Origin: Fuscibacter oryzae
Lineage (GTDB): Bacteria > Pseudomonadota > Alphaproteobacteria > Rhodobacterales > Rhodobacteraceae
Direction: 5' to 3'
Length of the DNA stretch: 64,000 bases
NCBI RefSeq assembly: GCF_016765795.1
Contig: NZ_JAESVP010000007.1
Span: 117,668 to 181,667 of the forward strand
The position numbers were made by a program, and so were the translations under genes. Shown one piece after another: positions 7,708 through 16,499 of the stretch. A model generated the notes under the pieces. That model saw only the letters and a program-made list of their open reading frames with translations. It did no database searches and was not told the origin of the DNA. Within the stretch, counting starts at the first letter, position 1, and each line of letters opens with the position of its first letter.

Positions 7708-9233
7708 TACGCGAATACCTCCTCGATATAGTCGGTCGTCAGCATGGACCGGAAGGTGATGTGTTCCGCCGGATAGGGCGGGGTGAAGTCGAAGTTGAAG
7801 AAGATCTTGCCCTGCGCGATGTTCGCGGGGGTGTTCAGATCAGGGTCAGCCCAGCACTTGCCGCCGATCAGCGCACCTTGGGCCACCAGCGACCGCAGAT
7901 AGGCGTTCACGCCTTCGGTCACGTCCTCCACATAGGTCTTCGTGATCGGCCGGTCCACGGCCCACAGGTGGGCGCGTTGCAGGCTGTCGTTCAGAATGTC
8001 GGCCGTGCGGCGCACGCACAGGAAGGCCCATTTGTCATCGCTGGACAGGGTGCGGTTGCCCCAAAGGCGATAGCCGTCTTCGCGGATGATCGTGGCGATC
8101 TTGGCTTCGTTCAGCAGGTTCGCGCGCGCGGCCGCATCGCCCATGCGGAAGTCGATAGCGCGGGACGTGCCCACGATGCCATTCAGTTCCTGGTTGGAAG
8201 GCGACCACCAGAAGCCCCGGTCGTTGTCGATCTTGGCAATCAGGCCAGCGACGCGCGCCGAAGCCGGTTCCGACACGATGCCTGAAGCGCGCTGAACCTT
8301 GACCCACGGGTCAACCACAAAGACGCGGGCGCTGCCAAAGTCACCGGCATAGGTGATTGCGGCGGCGTCGGTCGTGTTCGGGCCATCTGCGATGATCACG
8401 GCGCGCAGGCGCTCGGCAATCCCGACCAGCTCGGAAACCACGGAATTCGCGGCGCCGGTGCGCTGGTGGGTGAAGCCGGGCGCGCAGATGATGCGGGGCG
8501 ACAGGCCAAGGGCACTTTCGGCACCAAGCAGGGCATGGACGCCCTGATATTGGCCGGTGCCAGCGTCAACGCCGCCGATGATGTTGGCCAGCGTGGCGGC
8601 GTCGTTCGCGCCGACCGCGACCCGAACCACGACGACAACCGCGCCGATCTGGTCAAGGATACCGTCCAGCGCGGCGGGCAGGGTGCCTGCCAGGTTGCCG
8701 ACTCCATCCAGCTTGGCTGCTTCAGCACGCGACCCGGCAATCAGAACGGGCACGTTCACCGGGAAGGGTTCATCCACGCCGCCAGTCAGCAGCTGCGCGG
8801 CCGAAGCAGCCACAACGCCCGCGCCGGTGCTGGGCGCGATGGCCGCAACCGCCACAAGCGCATTCGCCGGGGCGTTGCCCGCGATGGCAGCGGCGATCTG
8901 GGCGGCGGTCGAGGTGATGGCCGACCCGGCGCTGGTGGCAAGGTTCACCACGATGGCGTTGCCGGTCACGACCACGCCCAGCGCGGCGTTGGCCGCACCG
9001 GGGTTGACGAAGGCGACGCTGATCGCATTGCCCAGCGCGCCCACCAGCTTCGACGTGAAGCGCAGGGCGGTGTTGGCGGCCGTGGTGCCAAGTTCCAGCG
9101 TGGCCTTGGTATCGGGAAGAGCATCAGGGGCGGTGCCGACAATGCCGATGACGCCCGACCGCACCGTGCGGATCGAACGTGCCCCGGTGTCGATTTCGAC
9201 CACCTCGACGCCATGCAAGAACTGTTCGGGCAT
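7707..9233 (-). CDS. Tail sheath protein (P2 FI family)
   Basis: 508 aa. Contractile sheath. The N-terminus FLHGVEVVEIDTGARSIRTV and GVIGIVGTAPDA are typical of the family. The C-terminal domain carries FLCVRRTADILNDSLQRAH and the YVEDVTEGVNAYLRSL segment. Residues about 45-165 form an Ala/Val-rich inserted domain, probably surface exposed. It is preceded by one copy of the GCGCCAGAGG motif (9286-9303). Confidence 0.9.
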   Translation of the reverse strand: MPEQFLHGVEVVEIDTGARSIRTVRSGVIGIVGTAPDALPDTKATLELGTTAANTALRFTSKLVGALGNAISVAFVNPGAANAALGVVVTGNAIVVNLATSAGSAITSTAAQIAAAIAGNAPANALVAVAAIAPSTGAGVVAASAAQLLTGGVDEPFPVNVPVLIAGSRAEAAKLDGVGNLAGTLPAALDGILDQIGAVVVVVRVAVGANDAATLANIIGGVDAGTGQYQGVHALLGAESALGLSPRIICAPGFTHQRTGAANSVVSELVGIAERLRAVIIADGPNTTDAAAITYAGDFGSARVFVVDPWVKVQRASGIVSEPASARVAGLIAKIDNDRGFWWSPSNQELNGIVGTSRAIDFRMGDAAARANLLNEAKIATIIREDGYRLWGNRTLSSDDKWAFLCVRRTADILNDSLQRAHLWAVDRPITKTYVEDVTEGVNAYLRSLVAQGALIGGKCWADPDLNTPANIAQGKIFFNFDFTPPYPAEHITFRSMLTTDYIEEVFA

Positions 9234-9285
9234 TGCGAAACCTCATGATGCGTTTGGGGGCATCTTGCCCCTTGGGTGCTTGCTG

Positions 9286-9303
9286 TTCCTCTGGCGCTAT
9301 TCC
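9286..9303 (-). repeat. GCGCCAGAGGAA motif, copy at sheath 5' side
   Basis: Coding-strand sequence GGAATAGCGCCAGAGGAA. It spans the stop codon of the gene upstream and is near-identical to 13049-13065. One of six copies of a 10-mer, all on the late-gene strand. Confidence 0.6.
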
Positions 9304-9737
9304 GGCCTCACGGCGGCGGGCAGCGTGGCAAGGAAGGCGGGGATGCTCTCAGGCGCGGGCTGCGTTCCCGCCTCGATCTCGGCAAGGGCGGCAATCGCGG
9401 CCAGCCAGACCTGATCCCGCCACGCGATGAAGGCCACCGCCTCGGCTGCCCATTGGGGCACGGTGCTAGACACATACCCCGCGATATGGGCCGCGCCGTT
9501 GTAGCCCCATTCGCGGGCGACGGCTTCGACATTGGCGTCGATGGCCATGCGATAGTCGTTCATGGTCGGCGGCGCAGGCGGTTCGGGCGGTTCCTCGGTC
9601 AGAGGTTCCAAGCTGTAACCATCAGCATTCGACCACCCGGCATGGGCGGGCGAAACAGACACGCCGCCCGGCAGGTCGAACCATCCACCTTCAGGCACAA
9701 CCTGGATGAAAACACTATTCAGAAGCAGCTTGAGCAT
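9297..9737 (-). CDS. Probable tail fibre-associated / assembly protein
   Basis: 146 aa, no firm family. Pro-rich linker near residues 45-60 (EEPPEPPAPPTM), then a helical domain with VPQWAAEAVAFIAWRDQVWLAA. I recall similar repeats of Trp and Ala in phage proteins encoded just after tail fibres. Its position between fibre genes and sheath supports a tail-fibre chaperone or tip protein. The exact role is not shown by sequence. Confidence 0.6.
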   Translation of the reverse strand: MLKLLLNSVFIQVVPEGGWFDLPGGVSVSPAHAGWSNADGYSLEPLTEEPPEPPAPPTMNDYRMAIDANVEAVAREWGYNGAAHIAGYVSSTVPQWAAEAVAFIAWRDQVWLAAIAALAEIEAGTQPAPESIPAFLATLPAAVRPE

Positions 9738-9744
9738 CGCGCAC

Positions 9745-10359
9745 CTAGTTATTGAATGGCCAAGAGATTTTGCGCTGGAACATCAGCGTTCCGGCATTGG
9801 TGACGGTGTAGGTCAGGGGGCTGGCCGACATGGCTTCGTCATAGCCGACGACCGCGCCCGGCCCGCCGCTCAGGCGGGTCATTTCGTTGACGTTGGTGAT
9901 CGCGCCCTCTTGGGTCGTGATGAAATAGCCGACCGTTGCCGCGCCCACGGCCGAAGTGATTGCCGCCGTGTTGGAAGCCCCCAGTACCAGGCCGTTGATC
10001 GCATCGCGCACGCCGGTCAGGGTAAAGACGCCCAGCGTGTCGATCGTCGGCCAACCGGGCAGGGCCAGCGTAATGGTGGCCCCGGTCGGGATTCGCTTGG
10101 CGAAAATCGCGCCCCGGTGGTTATCGTTGTTGGCGTTGGAATAGTCCTGCACCAGCTGCGTCATGGCCACGCCATCGACCGTGGGCGCGGCCCAGGCCGA
10201 CGATCCATCTTCGTAACCGAAGTGCGCCGCGACGACGATCAGCCAGCGATCTTCGCCGGGGTTGCCCACCGTGATCGCACCGGCGGCGGTGGCCCGAAGG
10301 GTCAGGGCACCCTTCAGGAACTGCGCCGGTCGTGGGGCTGGCATCAGGGGAAAGGTCAT
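9745..10359 (-). CDS. Putative tail fibre/receptor-binding protein
   Basis: 204 aa, starting with the ATGA overlap to the upstream fibre gene. The protein is beta-rich with the order of a jelly-roll-like tail tip (SAWAAPTVDGVAMTQL, GYFITTQEGAIT). No specific family recognised. Its place after a gpH-like fibre gene suggests it is the second fibre subunit or adhesin. Two other possible readings further upstream in this frame were not used because they overlap the fibre gene. Confidence 0.65.
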   Translation of the reverse strand: MTFPLMPAPRPAQFLKGALTLRATAAGAITVGNPGEDRWLIVVAAHFGYEDGSSAWAAPTVDGVAMTQLVQDYSNANNDNHRGAIFAKRIPTGATITLALPGWPTIDTLGVFTLTGVRDAINGLVLGASNTAAITSAVGAATVGYFITTQEGAITNVNEMTRLSGGPGAVVGYDEAMSASPLTYTVTNAGTLMFQRKISWPFNN

Positions 10360-11225
10360 TGGCAGGCCTGCACGACGGCCAGAACAAGACCGTTCTGCTT
10401 GATGATGCTGACCATGAAGGCTTGGGCGTTTGTCGTGGTGAAGGCATCGCCATAGACCTTCGTGAAGCCGGACATAGTGATAGCCCCGGCCGTCGCCCCG
10501 TTGGTCACAAGGACCGTCATTGTATAGTCGCCCGCCCGGTTCGGGGCGGCCAGGGTGAAGGCGGCATTGTTGGTGATGTGCCGCATGTTCCCGGTCGTGG
10601 CCGCCAGCGGGTCGGGGCGATAGGTGGCGGCCGCAGCGGGCGTGCCATCGTTGACCGATGCAGAGGTGACCCCAGCGGCGGTGGCAGCACCGGCAAGGGC
10701 CGTAGTGCCGTTCAGCGTCGTGTTGCCGGAAAGGGTCTTGTTCCCGGCGATGGTTTCGGCGTTGCCGTTCTCGACCGGCGACCGCCACGCGCTCCAAACG
10801 CTGGCAACCTTTGCGCGGAAGAAAAGGCCAAGGCCGGTCGAGGTGCCGCGCAGGCCGAACTGAATGGCGGCGGTGCCGCTCACCTCTGCGTGCAGCACCA
10901 GATCGCCTGCCGCCAGACCGGCAAAGCCGTTGGTGGCTGCACCCGTCACCTGCACGATCTTACGGCCAGTCAGCGCATTCAGGTCACCCGCGTAAAGGGC
11001 GGCAGGCGATGCCAGCAGGTCGGTGACGACTATGCCAGCAACATCGGCCAGCAAATCGTCAACCTGCGCCTTCAGCCAAGCGGTGCGCCGGGCGAGTTGA
11101 AGGTGCGGAATGTTCGACATGCCCGCGCCAGTCAGGGGGTTTGGCACCCCACCAACAACAGGATCGGTGGTTTCGATCTGGTAAATGTCCGCGTCATAGG
11201 TGGCGGTTTCTGCCAAGCTGGCCAT
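10356..11225 (-). CDS. Tail fibre protein (gpH-like)
   Basis: 289 aa. Starts with a TGATG overlap to the gpI stop. N-terminal attachment-like region, then a Ser/Thr/Ala/Gly-rich shaft (GNKTLSGNTTLNGTTALAG) and a beta-rich C-terminal tip (HITNNAAFTLAAPNRAGDYTM). In P2-like phages the gene after I is the fibre H. Determines host attachment. Confidence 0.78.
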   Translation of the reverse strand: MASLAETATYDADIYQIETTDPVVGGVPNPLTGAGMSNIPHLQLARRTAWLKAQVDDLLADVAGIVVTDLLASPAALYAGDLNALTGRKIVQVTGAATNGFAGLAAGDLVLHAEVSGTAAIQFGLRGTSTGLGLFFRAKVASVWSAWRSPVENGNAETIAGNKTLSGNTTLNGTTALAGAATAAGVTSASVNDGTPAAAATYRPDPLAATTGNMRHITNNAAFTLAAPNRAGDYTMTVLVTNGATAGAITMSGFTKVYGDAFTTTNAQAFMVSIIKQNGLVLAVVQACQ

Positions 11226-11800
11226 CAGGCAACCCCATATGTGTATGTGCCATCGTGCGCGATCTGCGCATTCTCAAGGTTCAGGGCCTCGGTGAAGTCG
11301 AGGGCCTTCAGGTGCGAACGGACGGGGGCGACGGCGCCGACGACGCGGCGCACCTGATCTGCTTGGGCGATCGAGATCGGCCGCGAAAGGACCAGCCGAT
11401 ATTCGGCCCAATGGTCCGGTTCCAGATAGTCGATCGACCCATCATGCAGGAAAGTGCCGTCGTAATAGCGTCGGCCATAGCGCTCTTGCAGAGTGGCATC
11501 GCCAAGGCCTGCGGCGGCCACCGCCCGCTTTACGGCTGCGACCGTGCCTTTGTGCCGGTGAATATCAACCGACGCCGCGATGGTTGCGCGCTTGGCGTCC
11601 TCGCTCCACGACGAATCCCATTCATCCACGCCCAGCGCCCATGCCAGCCATGGCAACAGGTAGGTCGGGCAGGTTTCCGGGTTCCAAAGCGTGCGGGCGA
11701 CGATCGGGATTTCGCCTATCCGCGCCGTGGCCAGATCAAGCGCCACCTCGGCCTCTGTTGCGTTGCTGGGCAGCAGGGTTTCACTCACCGATGCCTCCAT
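11225..11800 (-). CDS. Baseplate/tail protein I (P2 gpI family)
   Basis: 191 aa. Contains the family block PTYLLPWLAWALGVDEWDSSW followed by the helical HRHKGTVAAVKRAV segment. Baseplate wedge component. The start overlaps the gpJ stop by 20 bp; an in-frame GTG at 11788 is an alternative start with a tighter overlap. Confidence 0.9.
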   Translation of the reverse strand: MEASVSETLLPSNATEAEVALDLATARIGEIPIVARTLWNPETCPTYLLPWLAWALGVDEWDSSWSEDAKRATIAASVDIHRHKGTVAAVKRAVAAAGLGDATLQERYGRRYYDGTFLHDGSIDYLEPDHWAEYRLVLSRPISIAQADQVRRVVGAVAPVRSHLKALDFTEALNLENAQIAHDGTYTYGVA

Positions 11801-12680
11801 CGGTCAGGGTGATCGAGGTGCAGAAGCTGGCCTGCGTGGCACCGATTGCGATATTGGCGACGGGCGCGGTCAGATCGACCCGCATGACGCCAGGCTGATG
11901 CAGGGCGGCATAGATGCCCGACAGGGTTACATCGCGTCCGATGCGGTGCTGCGCCTCTGCATAGGCCTCAATGGCGGCCTGCGCGGATGCCAGCACGACG
12001 GCCTGATCCGGGCCGGTGAAGAAGGTAAGGGTGGCGGCCACGCTGTAGTTCACGATCCCGGCCGATGCGACGACGACATGATCGCAAAGGGGCCGCACAT
12101 CTTCGTCGTCCAGAGCTGCAAGGACGGTTGCCAGGAGAGGTGCCGCCGCCGTGCCGTTCCCGGTTCTGGACAGGACCGACACCAGAACATCGCCGGGGCT
12201 GGGGCTGGATGCGTTGGCGTCCAGCACGTCGCCGGAAGCGGTCAGGGCGTGGTAGATGTATGCACCGCGCGGGCCTGCGGTGCTGTATCCCTCAAGCGAA
12301 AGCTGGGTGCGGCGGCGCAGGGCATCGTCGGTTTCATAGGTCGGCGGGATGGGCGGCACGGCCAAAGCGTCGCCCGGATCGACCACCAGACGCACCACAC
12401 CGAACAGGGCGGCCAGATTGTCCAGATCAGCGCCCAGCGCATAGGGCAGCATGACGGCGCGCGCGGCTTCGTTCGCCCTCTGGCGCAGGATCACTTCGCG
12501 GAAGGCTGCAACCTCAAGGATCTTGTAGGCCGGGTCACTCTCGACAAGCGCGCTGAACTCGGGCGCCCGCGCGACCAGATCGGCCAGCATGGCCGCAAGG
12601 ATGGTTTCATAGTCGATTGTTTCGACCACATCGGGCGCGGCCAGCAGCGACAGGTCGATCGCGGTAAAGTTGCCAGCCAT
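11781..12680 (-). CDS. Baseplate assembly protein J (P2 gpJ family)
   Basis: 299 aa. Central wedge protein. Visible family features: ESDPAYKILEVAAFREVILRQRANEAARAVMLPYA and LDNLAALFGV in the N-terminal half. The ATG at 12680 makes a TGATG overlap with gpW; an upstream TTG at 12683 is less likely. Confidence 0.9.
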   Translation of the reverse strand: MAGNFTAIDLSLLAAPDVVETIDYETILAAMLADLVARAPEFSALVESDPAYKILEVAAFREVILRQRANEAARAVMLPYALGADLDNLAALFGVVRLVVDPGDALAVPPIPPTYETDDALRRRTQLSLEGYSTAGPRGAYIYHALTASGDVLDANASSPSPGDVLVSVLSRTGNGTAAAPLLATVLAALDDEDVRPLCDHVVVASAGIVNYSVAATLTFFTGPDQAVVLASAQAAIEAYAEAQHRIGRDVTLSGIYAALHQPGVMRVDLTAPVANIAIGATQASFCTSITLTDGGIGE

Positions 12681-13018
12681 CAAGTCACCTCTATTCCGTC
12701 CACGGTGATCGGCTCACCTGTCGGGGTGTAAAGCCCCTGAAGGCCGATCACGACGCGGCCCGGTTCTGCGCTTTCGATCGTCACCTGTTGCACCTCGACG
12801 CGGGGTTCCCAGATGGCGATGGCGATTGCCGTCTCGGCATACAGGTCCACGATGGTTTCGCGGGTCAGCGGCGCGTCGATCAGGGCCGGGATTTCCGACC
12901 CATAATCGCGGCGCATGACGCGGGTGCCTTTGCGCGTGGTCAGTATGTCGCGGATGGACTGGCGCAGATGCGCTGTCCCGCTCAAAGGCTTTCCGGTGGT
13001 GGCACTGGTTCCTATCAT
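12680..13018 (-). CDS. Baseplate wedge protein W (gp25-like)
   Basis: 112 aa, the normal length of the gpW/gp25 family. HLRQSIRDILTTRKGTRVMRRDYGS is the family signature; the central EPRVEVQQVTIE strand follows. A GCGCCAGAGG motif copy lies 40 bp upstream at the end of the preceding gene. Confidence 0.9.
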   Translation of the reverse strand: MIGTSATTGKPLSGTAHLRQSIRDILTTRKGTRVMRRDYGSEIPALIDAPLTRETIVDLYAETAIAIAIWEPRVEVQQVTIESAEPGRVVIGLQGLYTPTGEPITVDGIEVT

Positions 13019-13048
13019 GGGCGAAGGATGCCCGCGGGTGCGCCGGGT

Positions 13049-13065
13049 TTCCTCTGGCGCTATTC
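13049..13065 (-). repeat. GCGCCAGAGGAA motif, copy between gpV and gpW
   Basis: Coding-strand sequence GAATAGCGCCAGAGGAA, spanning the gpV stop codon, 16 of 17 bases identical in context to 9286-9303. Confidence 0.6.
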
Positions 13066-13569
13066 GGGCGGATCGGTCTTCAGCGCGCCGCGAACGATAC
13101 CGCCATGGATATGCTCTTTCAGGCTGATGCCATCCGCCACGACATCGCCGCCGGTCACGATAATATCGCCGGTGACCTTGACTTGGCCGGGGGCGACGAT
13201 CTCGATCGCCCCGCCCGCCACGTTGATCGTGACACCGCCGGGCATGTGGATGGTATAGGCGGCCCCATCCGAAGACGGCGACGGGTTGGCATCGCTGGGC
13301 AAGCTGCCACAGATCACGCCTTGGGCGGTGTCGCCGCCGGGGGAAAAGATCATGACCTGTTCACCGGCTACGGGCGGTGCCCAGACCTTGGCACCGGCCG
13401 CGCGGGCCACGCTGATCGGCAACCACGCGCTTTCTGTCTCGCCCCCGAATGTCACCTTGGCGCGGCCGTTCGCAGCATCGACGGCCGTGATCGTGCCATA
13501 GCGCTGCGCGTTTGTCAGGCGGCGCTCAAGGTCCGACAGGCGGCGAAGGATGCTGGTGATGATGTTCAT
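13060..13569 (-). CDS. Baseplate spike protein V (P2 gpV family)
   Basis: 169 aa. The membrane-piercing spike: N-terminal OB-like domain (YGTITAVDAANGRAKVTFGG), a repetitive beta-helix (VTINVAGGAIEIVAPGQVKVTG) and a C-terminal HIHGG motif where the HxH pair binds iron in P2 gpV. The start overlaps the Rz1-like stop (ATGA). Confidence 0.9.
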   Translation of the reverse strand: MNIITSILRRLSDLERRLTNAQRYGTITAVDAANGRAKVTFGGETESAWLPISVARAAGAKVWAPPVAGEQVMIFSPGGDTAQGVICGSLPSDANPSPSSDGAAYTIHMPGGVTINVAGGAIEIVAPGQVKVTGDIIVTGGDVVADGISLKEHIHGGIVRGALKTDPPE

Positions 13570-13778
13570 CGCGGCCCCACGGCAACTTCAAGGCGGCCCG
13601 CGCAGGTGCGCAAGGCTGACCTGTCGCGGCCCCAGAACACTTCGATTTCCTGATCGTTCAAGGCGCGGTCAGGAAGGATCACCGGCCGGTCACAGGCGGG
13701 CGGCTTTGGCCTATCGGCTATTGAGGCGCAGGACGCGAGAGCGAGGCAGGCAAGCAGATGTGGCAGGCGGTTCAGCAC
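13566..13778 (-). CDS. Outer-membrane spanin, Rz1-like lipoprotein
   Basis: 70 aa from a GTG with GGAGG 9 nt upstream. Signal peptide with lipobox LASC, lipidated Cys at residue 17, followed by a Pro-rich periplasmic part (DRPKPPACDRP). Its first 68 bp overlap the end of the Rz-like gene in another frame, the classic nested spanin arrangement. Fuses inner and outer membranes in the last step of lysis with the Rz-like partner. Confidence 0.75.
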   Translation of the reverse strand: MLNRLPHLLACLALASCASIADRPKPPACDRPVILPDRALNDQEIEVFWGRDRSALRTCAGRLEVAVGPR

Positions 13779-13998
13779 GGGCAGCGTCCTCCAATTCGTT
13801 GGCCAACAGGCGCGCGCGCTGTTCGGCGGCGGCAAGTTCGGTAATGGCCTGGGCTTGGGCTGTCGCTGCCTTTGCGGCCGCGAGCTTGTGGCGCGTCTCG
13901 CACCGATAGACTGCCGTGGTGTATCCATGCAGCCAAAGGCCCGCACAGATCACCACGACGGCGAAGGGCTTCCACCACCGAAGGACGAAGCCGATCAT
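13711..13998 (-). CDS. Inner-membrane spanin, Rz-like
   Basis: 95 aa, starting at the ATG that overlaps the amidase stop. One N-terminal transmembrane segment (residues 9-27, KPFAVVVICAGLWLHGY) followed by an Ala/Glu-rich coiled coil (TAQAQAITELAAAEQRARLL). This topology and its place after the endolysin identify it. Confidence 0.78.
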   Translation of the reverse strand: MIGFVLRWWKPFAVVVICAGLWLHGYTTAVYRCETRHKLAAAKAATAQAQAITELAAAEQRARLLANELEDAARAEPPATSACLPRSRVLRLNSR

Positions 13999-14459
13999 GG
14001 CATCCAGTCCTTCGACACGACCTTGAATCCGGGGCACAACTTCGCCGCATACTCGTTGTGGCCGCTGATCTTCTTGATCGCCGCCATCTTCCGAATGTCG
14101 CGGATCAGGCGTTCAACGGAGTCACGCTGGGCGGGCGTATACCAGTCTTCGAAGCGGCTGATCTTGGTCACGTCCTTGATCGGCACCATGCAGATACCGA
14201 TGACGCCGCGGTTGTGCCCTTCCACCTGCGCCGGGACAACCGACAGCGGCCTGCCCACGGCCACGGTGCCATCCGGGGCGATGACATAGTGATAGCCTAT
14301 GTCATTCCATCCACGGTCGCGCGTATGCCAGATGCGGATTTCGTCGCGCATTTGGCCGGCCGATTTTCCCTGCCACCAAGTTGCCGACGTGGCTGACGTG
14401 TGAAGGCAGATCTCGGTGACCGGATACTTGGCCGCCCCTTGGGTCAGTGTCCCAACCAT
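13995..14459 (-). CDS. Endolysin, N-acetylmuramoyl-L-alanine amidase
   Basis: 154 aa amidase of the T7-lysozyme/PGRP type that cuts the bond between muramic acid and L-Ala. Zn ligands of the family are visible: His in CLHTSAT near residue 20 and the HNEYAAKLCPGF block near the C-terminus; GYHYVI supplies the catalytic Tyr region. No signal sequence, so it needs the holin. The start lies within the preceding 48-aa membrane-protein gene. Confidence 0.88.
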   Translation of the reverse strand: MVGTLTQGAAKYPVTEICLHTSATSATWWQGKSAGQMRDEIRIWHTRDRGWNDIGYHYVIAPDGTVAVGRPLSVVPAQVEGHNRGVIGICMVPIKDVTKISRFEDWYTPAQRDSVERLIRDIRKMAAIKKISGHNEYAAKLCPGFKVVSKDWMP

Positions 14460-14590
14460 CTGAAAACCCCCGAAAAGAAAAGGATGATACCGCCGCCGAT
14501 CAGCCCGGCTTTGACGCGGTGGATGAAGTCCGCACCTGCGCCCCTGCTTTCGCGGCGCAGCGTGTGCAAAGCGCGTTTGACATCAGCCAT
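14444..14590 (-). CDS. Small membrane protein in the lysis cassette (48 aa)
   Basis: A short open frame starting with an ATG that overlaps the holin stop by 8 bp and ending inside the amidase start. It has a basic N-terminal half and one transmembrane segment (AGLIGGGIILFFSGVF, residues 28-43). Tight overlap with genes on both sides suggests a real gene, perhaps a second holin or antiholin. No family recognised. Confidence 0.6.
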   Translation of the reverse strand: MADVKRALHTLRRESRGAGADFIHRVKAGLIGGGIILFFSGVFRWLGH

Positions 14591-14951
14591 TGCCCCCGTC
14601 CTCCCCTTGCTCGCCCGCAAGGCGACCGCGACGAATGCGCTGCAAGATCACTTCGAAGACGGCGGGGCCGAAGACGCCCACCAGGTAGCTGGCCGAACCA
14701 CCAGCGCCACCGGCTACGATGGCTTCGGCAGGCAGAATGCCCCAGCGCACAAGCAGCGCGGATGCGAAGGTGCCGACACCGCCCGCGATCAGCGACCCGC
14801 TCAATATCTGACGTAGGGCGTCGCCCGGCTTGACCTTTACGACGATCGCAGAGGTGGCACCGCCTGCCGCGCCCCATGCTGCGGTCGATATGATGGACGA
14901 CGCGATCATCGCCTGCACCAGATCACCCCAGAAGGATTGGCCGCTGTCCAT
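14583..14951 (-). CDS. Holin-like membrane protein
   Basis: 122 aa with three hydrophobic segments (about residues 10-37, 47-70 and 74-100) and a charged C-terminus (RIRRGRLAGEQGEDGG), the layout of a class I holin. Lies directly before the small membrane gene and the amidase. Function is assigned by topology and context. Confidence 0.7.
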   Translation of the reverse strand: MDSGQSFWGDLVQAMIASSIISTAAWGAAGGATSAIVVKVKPGDALRQILSGSLIAGGVGTFASALLVRWGILPAEAIVAGGAGGSASYLVGVFGPAVFEVILQRIRRGRLAGEQGEDGGNG

Positions 14952-14960
14952 TCCAGAACC

Positions 14961-15374
14961 TCACCGATGCCGAAGGGCGATGCCAAAGGCGCCGATCTTC
15001 CGCCCCGACTTCTGCTTCTGGGGCCGATACCCGAAATAGCCTTCCCAGCTGCGCGTGCGCCACGCGATGTAGGGCAGGGGGTTCAGGGCGAGGATCAGGC
15101 CCGTGTTGGCGGCAGGCCAATAGTTCCGATCATCAGGCCGACCGATCAGGCAAAGGGTCCACCACAGTGGCACAGCCAGCGTGTGGAACCACAGGTTATG
15201 CAGCGGGTTCCGGTTCCACCAGCGCCAGGCGGTGCGCCAGTCGCGCGCGCCCAGCGCCTCGGCCTCGTAAATGCCATAGGGGCCATCTTCGAAATTGCCG
15301 AAGAGGCTCCACAGGATCAGGGCGGGCAGGTTCCAAAGCGGCGGCCGTGGGCCGAAGATGACATTCCAGATCAT
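14961..15374 (-). CDS. Hypothetical phage membrane protein (137 aa)
   Basis: Trp- and Pro-rich protein with hydrophobic stretches near residues 12-25 and 63-80 (LWFHTLAVPLWWTLCLIG) and a basic C-terminus. The WEGYFGYRP block near the end recalls an uncharacterised phage family, but I cannot name it firmly. It lies between tail-completion and lysis genes; a lysis or virion role is unproven. Confidence 0.6.
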   Translation of the reverse strand: MIWNVIFGPRPPLWNLPALILWSLFGNFEDGPYGIYEAEALGARDWRTAWRWWNRNPLHNLWFHTLAVPLWWTLCLIGRPDDRNYWPAANTGLILALNPLPYIAWRTRSWEGYFGYRPQKQKSGRKIGAFGIALRHR

Positions 15375-15384
15375 CGGGCAGTCC

Positions 15385-15924
15385 CTATTCGTCGGTTACT
15401 GGCCCATAATCGCCGGGGTTGGCGGCCCCTACCTCTGGCGCGAATCCGCTGAAAACCTGCGTTGGGATGGTGCCTTCGTCGGTCCAGACGCTGGGGCCGA
15501 TGTGGATGCGCTGTTCCCAATCGATGCGCCACACCTCGAACTTGTCCAGCTCGGGCGCGAAGTCATCGGGTTCGATCGCGGTGGGAACGGCTGGCCCCAC
15601 GCGCAAGCCCCAGCGATTGTTCCTGACGGCTAGCGCGATGGCCGCAGCCATCTTCGGTGCCGCGCGCTTGGTTTCGAAATCGCGCAGGCCCAGGATGATG
15701 CGGGCTTCCCAGCGCGACGTGGCGGCCAGCTGTTCGGTGCCGGGGTCATCATCTGGCACAGGTTCCAGATCCACCAGTTCGATCAGGCAGGCGGGCAGGG
15801 GCAGGTCGCGCCGGTCTTCGTCATAGGCTTCGACGGTCTGCAAGATCGGCAGGGCTTCGCGGATCGCGGTGCAGATGGCGCTGTGCATCTGGTCCAGATC
15901 GACCTCGGTATCGGGTTGGTTCAT
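15385..15924 (-). CDS. Putative tail completion/terminator protein
   Basis: 179 aa. N-terminal helix, then a beta-rich body (SRWEARIILGLRD, KFEVWRIDWEQRIHIG). Length, fold pattern and position between the head-tail joining genes and the lysis cassette fit a tail terminator. No family named with certainty. The start overlaps the preceding gene by ATGA. Confidence 0.6.
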   Translation of the reverse strand: MNQPDTEVDLDQMHSAICTAIREALPILQTVEAYDEDRRDLPLPACLIELVDLEPVPDDDPGTEQLAATSRWEARIILGLRDFETKRAAPKMAAAIALAVRNNRWGLRVGPAVPTAIEPDDFAPELDKFEVWRIDWEQRIHIGPSVWTDEGTIPTQVFSGFAPEVGAANPGDYGPVTDE

Positions 15925-16499
15925 CGTGGACTCCCGAAGCCGCGAACGCGCGCGCGCAGATCGACGGCAAAGTGGTGCATGAAGATTTCCGCGGCGTGCG
16001 CAAATATCTCGTCTTCAAGGATGGTCTGGGCTTCGTCGCTGATCGGAACGGTCTGTTCGCGGATAGGGAACCTTCCCTTGGCGCTTCGCTTGTAGATGCC
16101 CACCTTGCCGTTCTTCATGCGGGCAAGGAATGCACCGGGAAACTGGTGGCCACGGAACTCGACGCCGCTGGTGGTTTGGCTCGGGCGGCCCTTGAACCAC
16201 GATGCAGGCATGTCGTTCAGGCCAAACCAAAGGGCTATTGCCTGAATTTCGCCAGTGCGGCCGACGGAATTCTGGACATAGCCTTTCCGGCCGACCCGAA
16301 GTTCCTTGAGGCGCTTGCGCAGCGCGTTCGACCGGCGCAGGTCGAGGCCCTTGGTCAGCACCGGGCGGGCCATCCGCCGCAATGTTCCTGCCGTCCTGCT
16401 AAGGGCACGGGTCACGGCTTTGCCGATCTGGCTGGGGGTCGCGTCCAGTTCACGCGCAAGGGCGCGAATTTCGGCGGCCTCTATGTCGATCCTGATCAT
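15921..16499 (-). CDS. Minor tail protein Z-like / virion morphogenesis protein
   Basis: 192 aa. Begins with a helical N-terminus (EIRALARELDATPSQIGKAV) and has the conserved ending seen in prophage minor tail protein Z proteins: KRSAKGRFPI followed by a helical tail. Probably a tail completion protein. Overlaps both neighbours by ATGA. Confidence 0.68.
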   Translation of the reverse strand: MIRIDIEAAEIRALARELDATPSQIGKAVTRALSRTAGTLRRMARPVLTKGLDLRRSNALRKRLKELRVGRKGYVQNSVGRTGEIQAIALWFGLNDMPASWFKGRPSQTTSGVEFRGHQFPGAFLARMKNGKVGIYKRSAKGRFPIREQTVPISDEAQTILEDEIFAHAAEIFMHHFAVDLRARVRGFGSPR

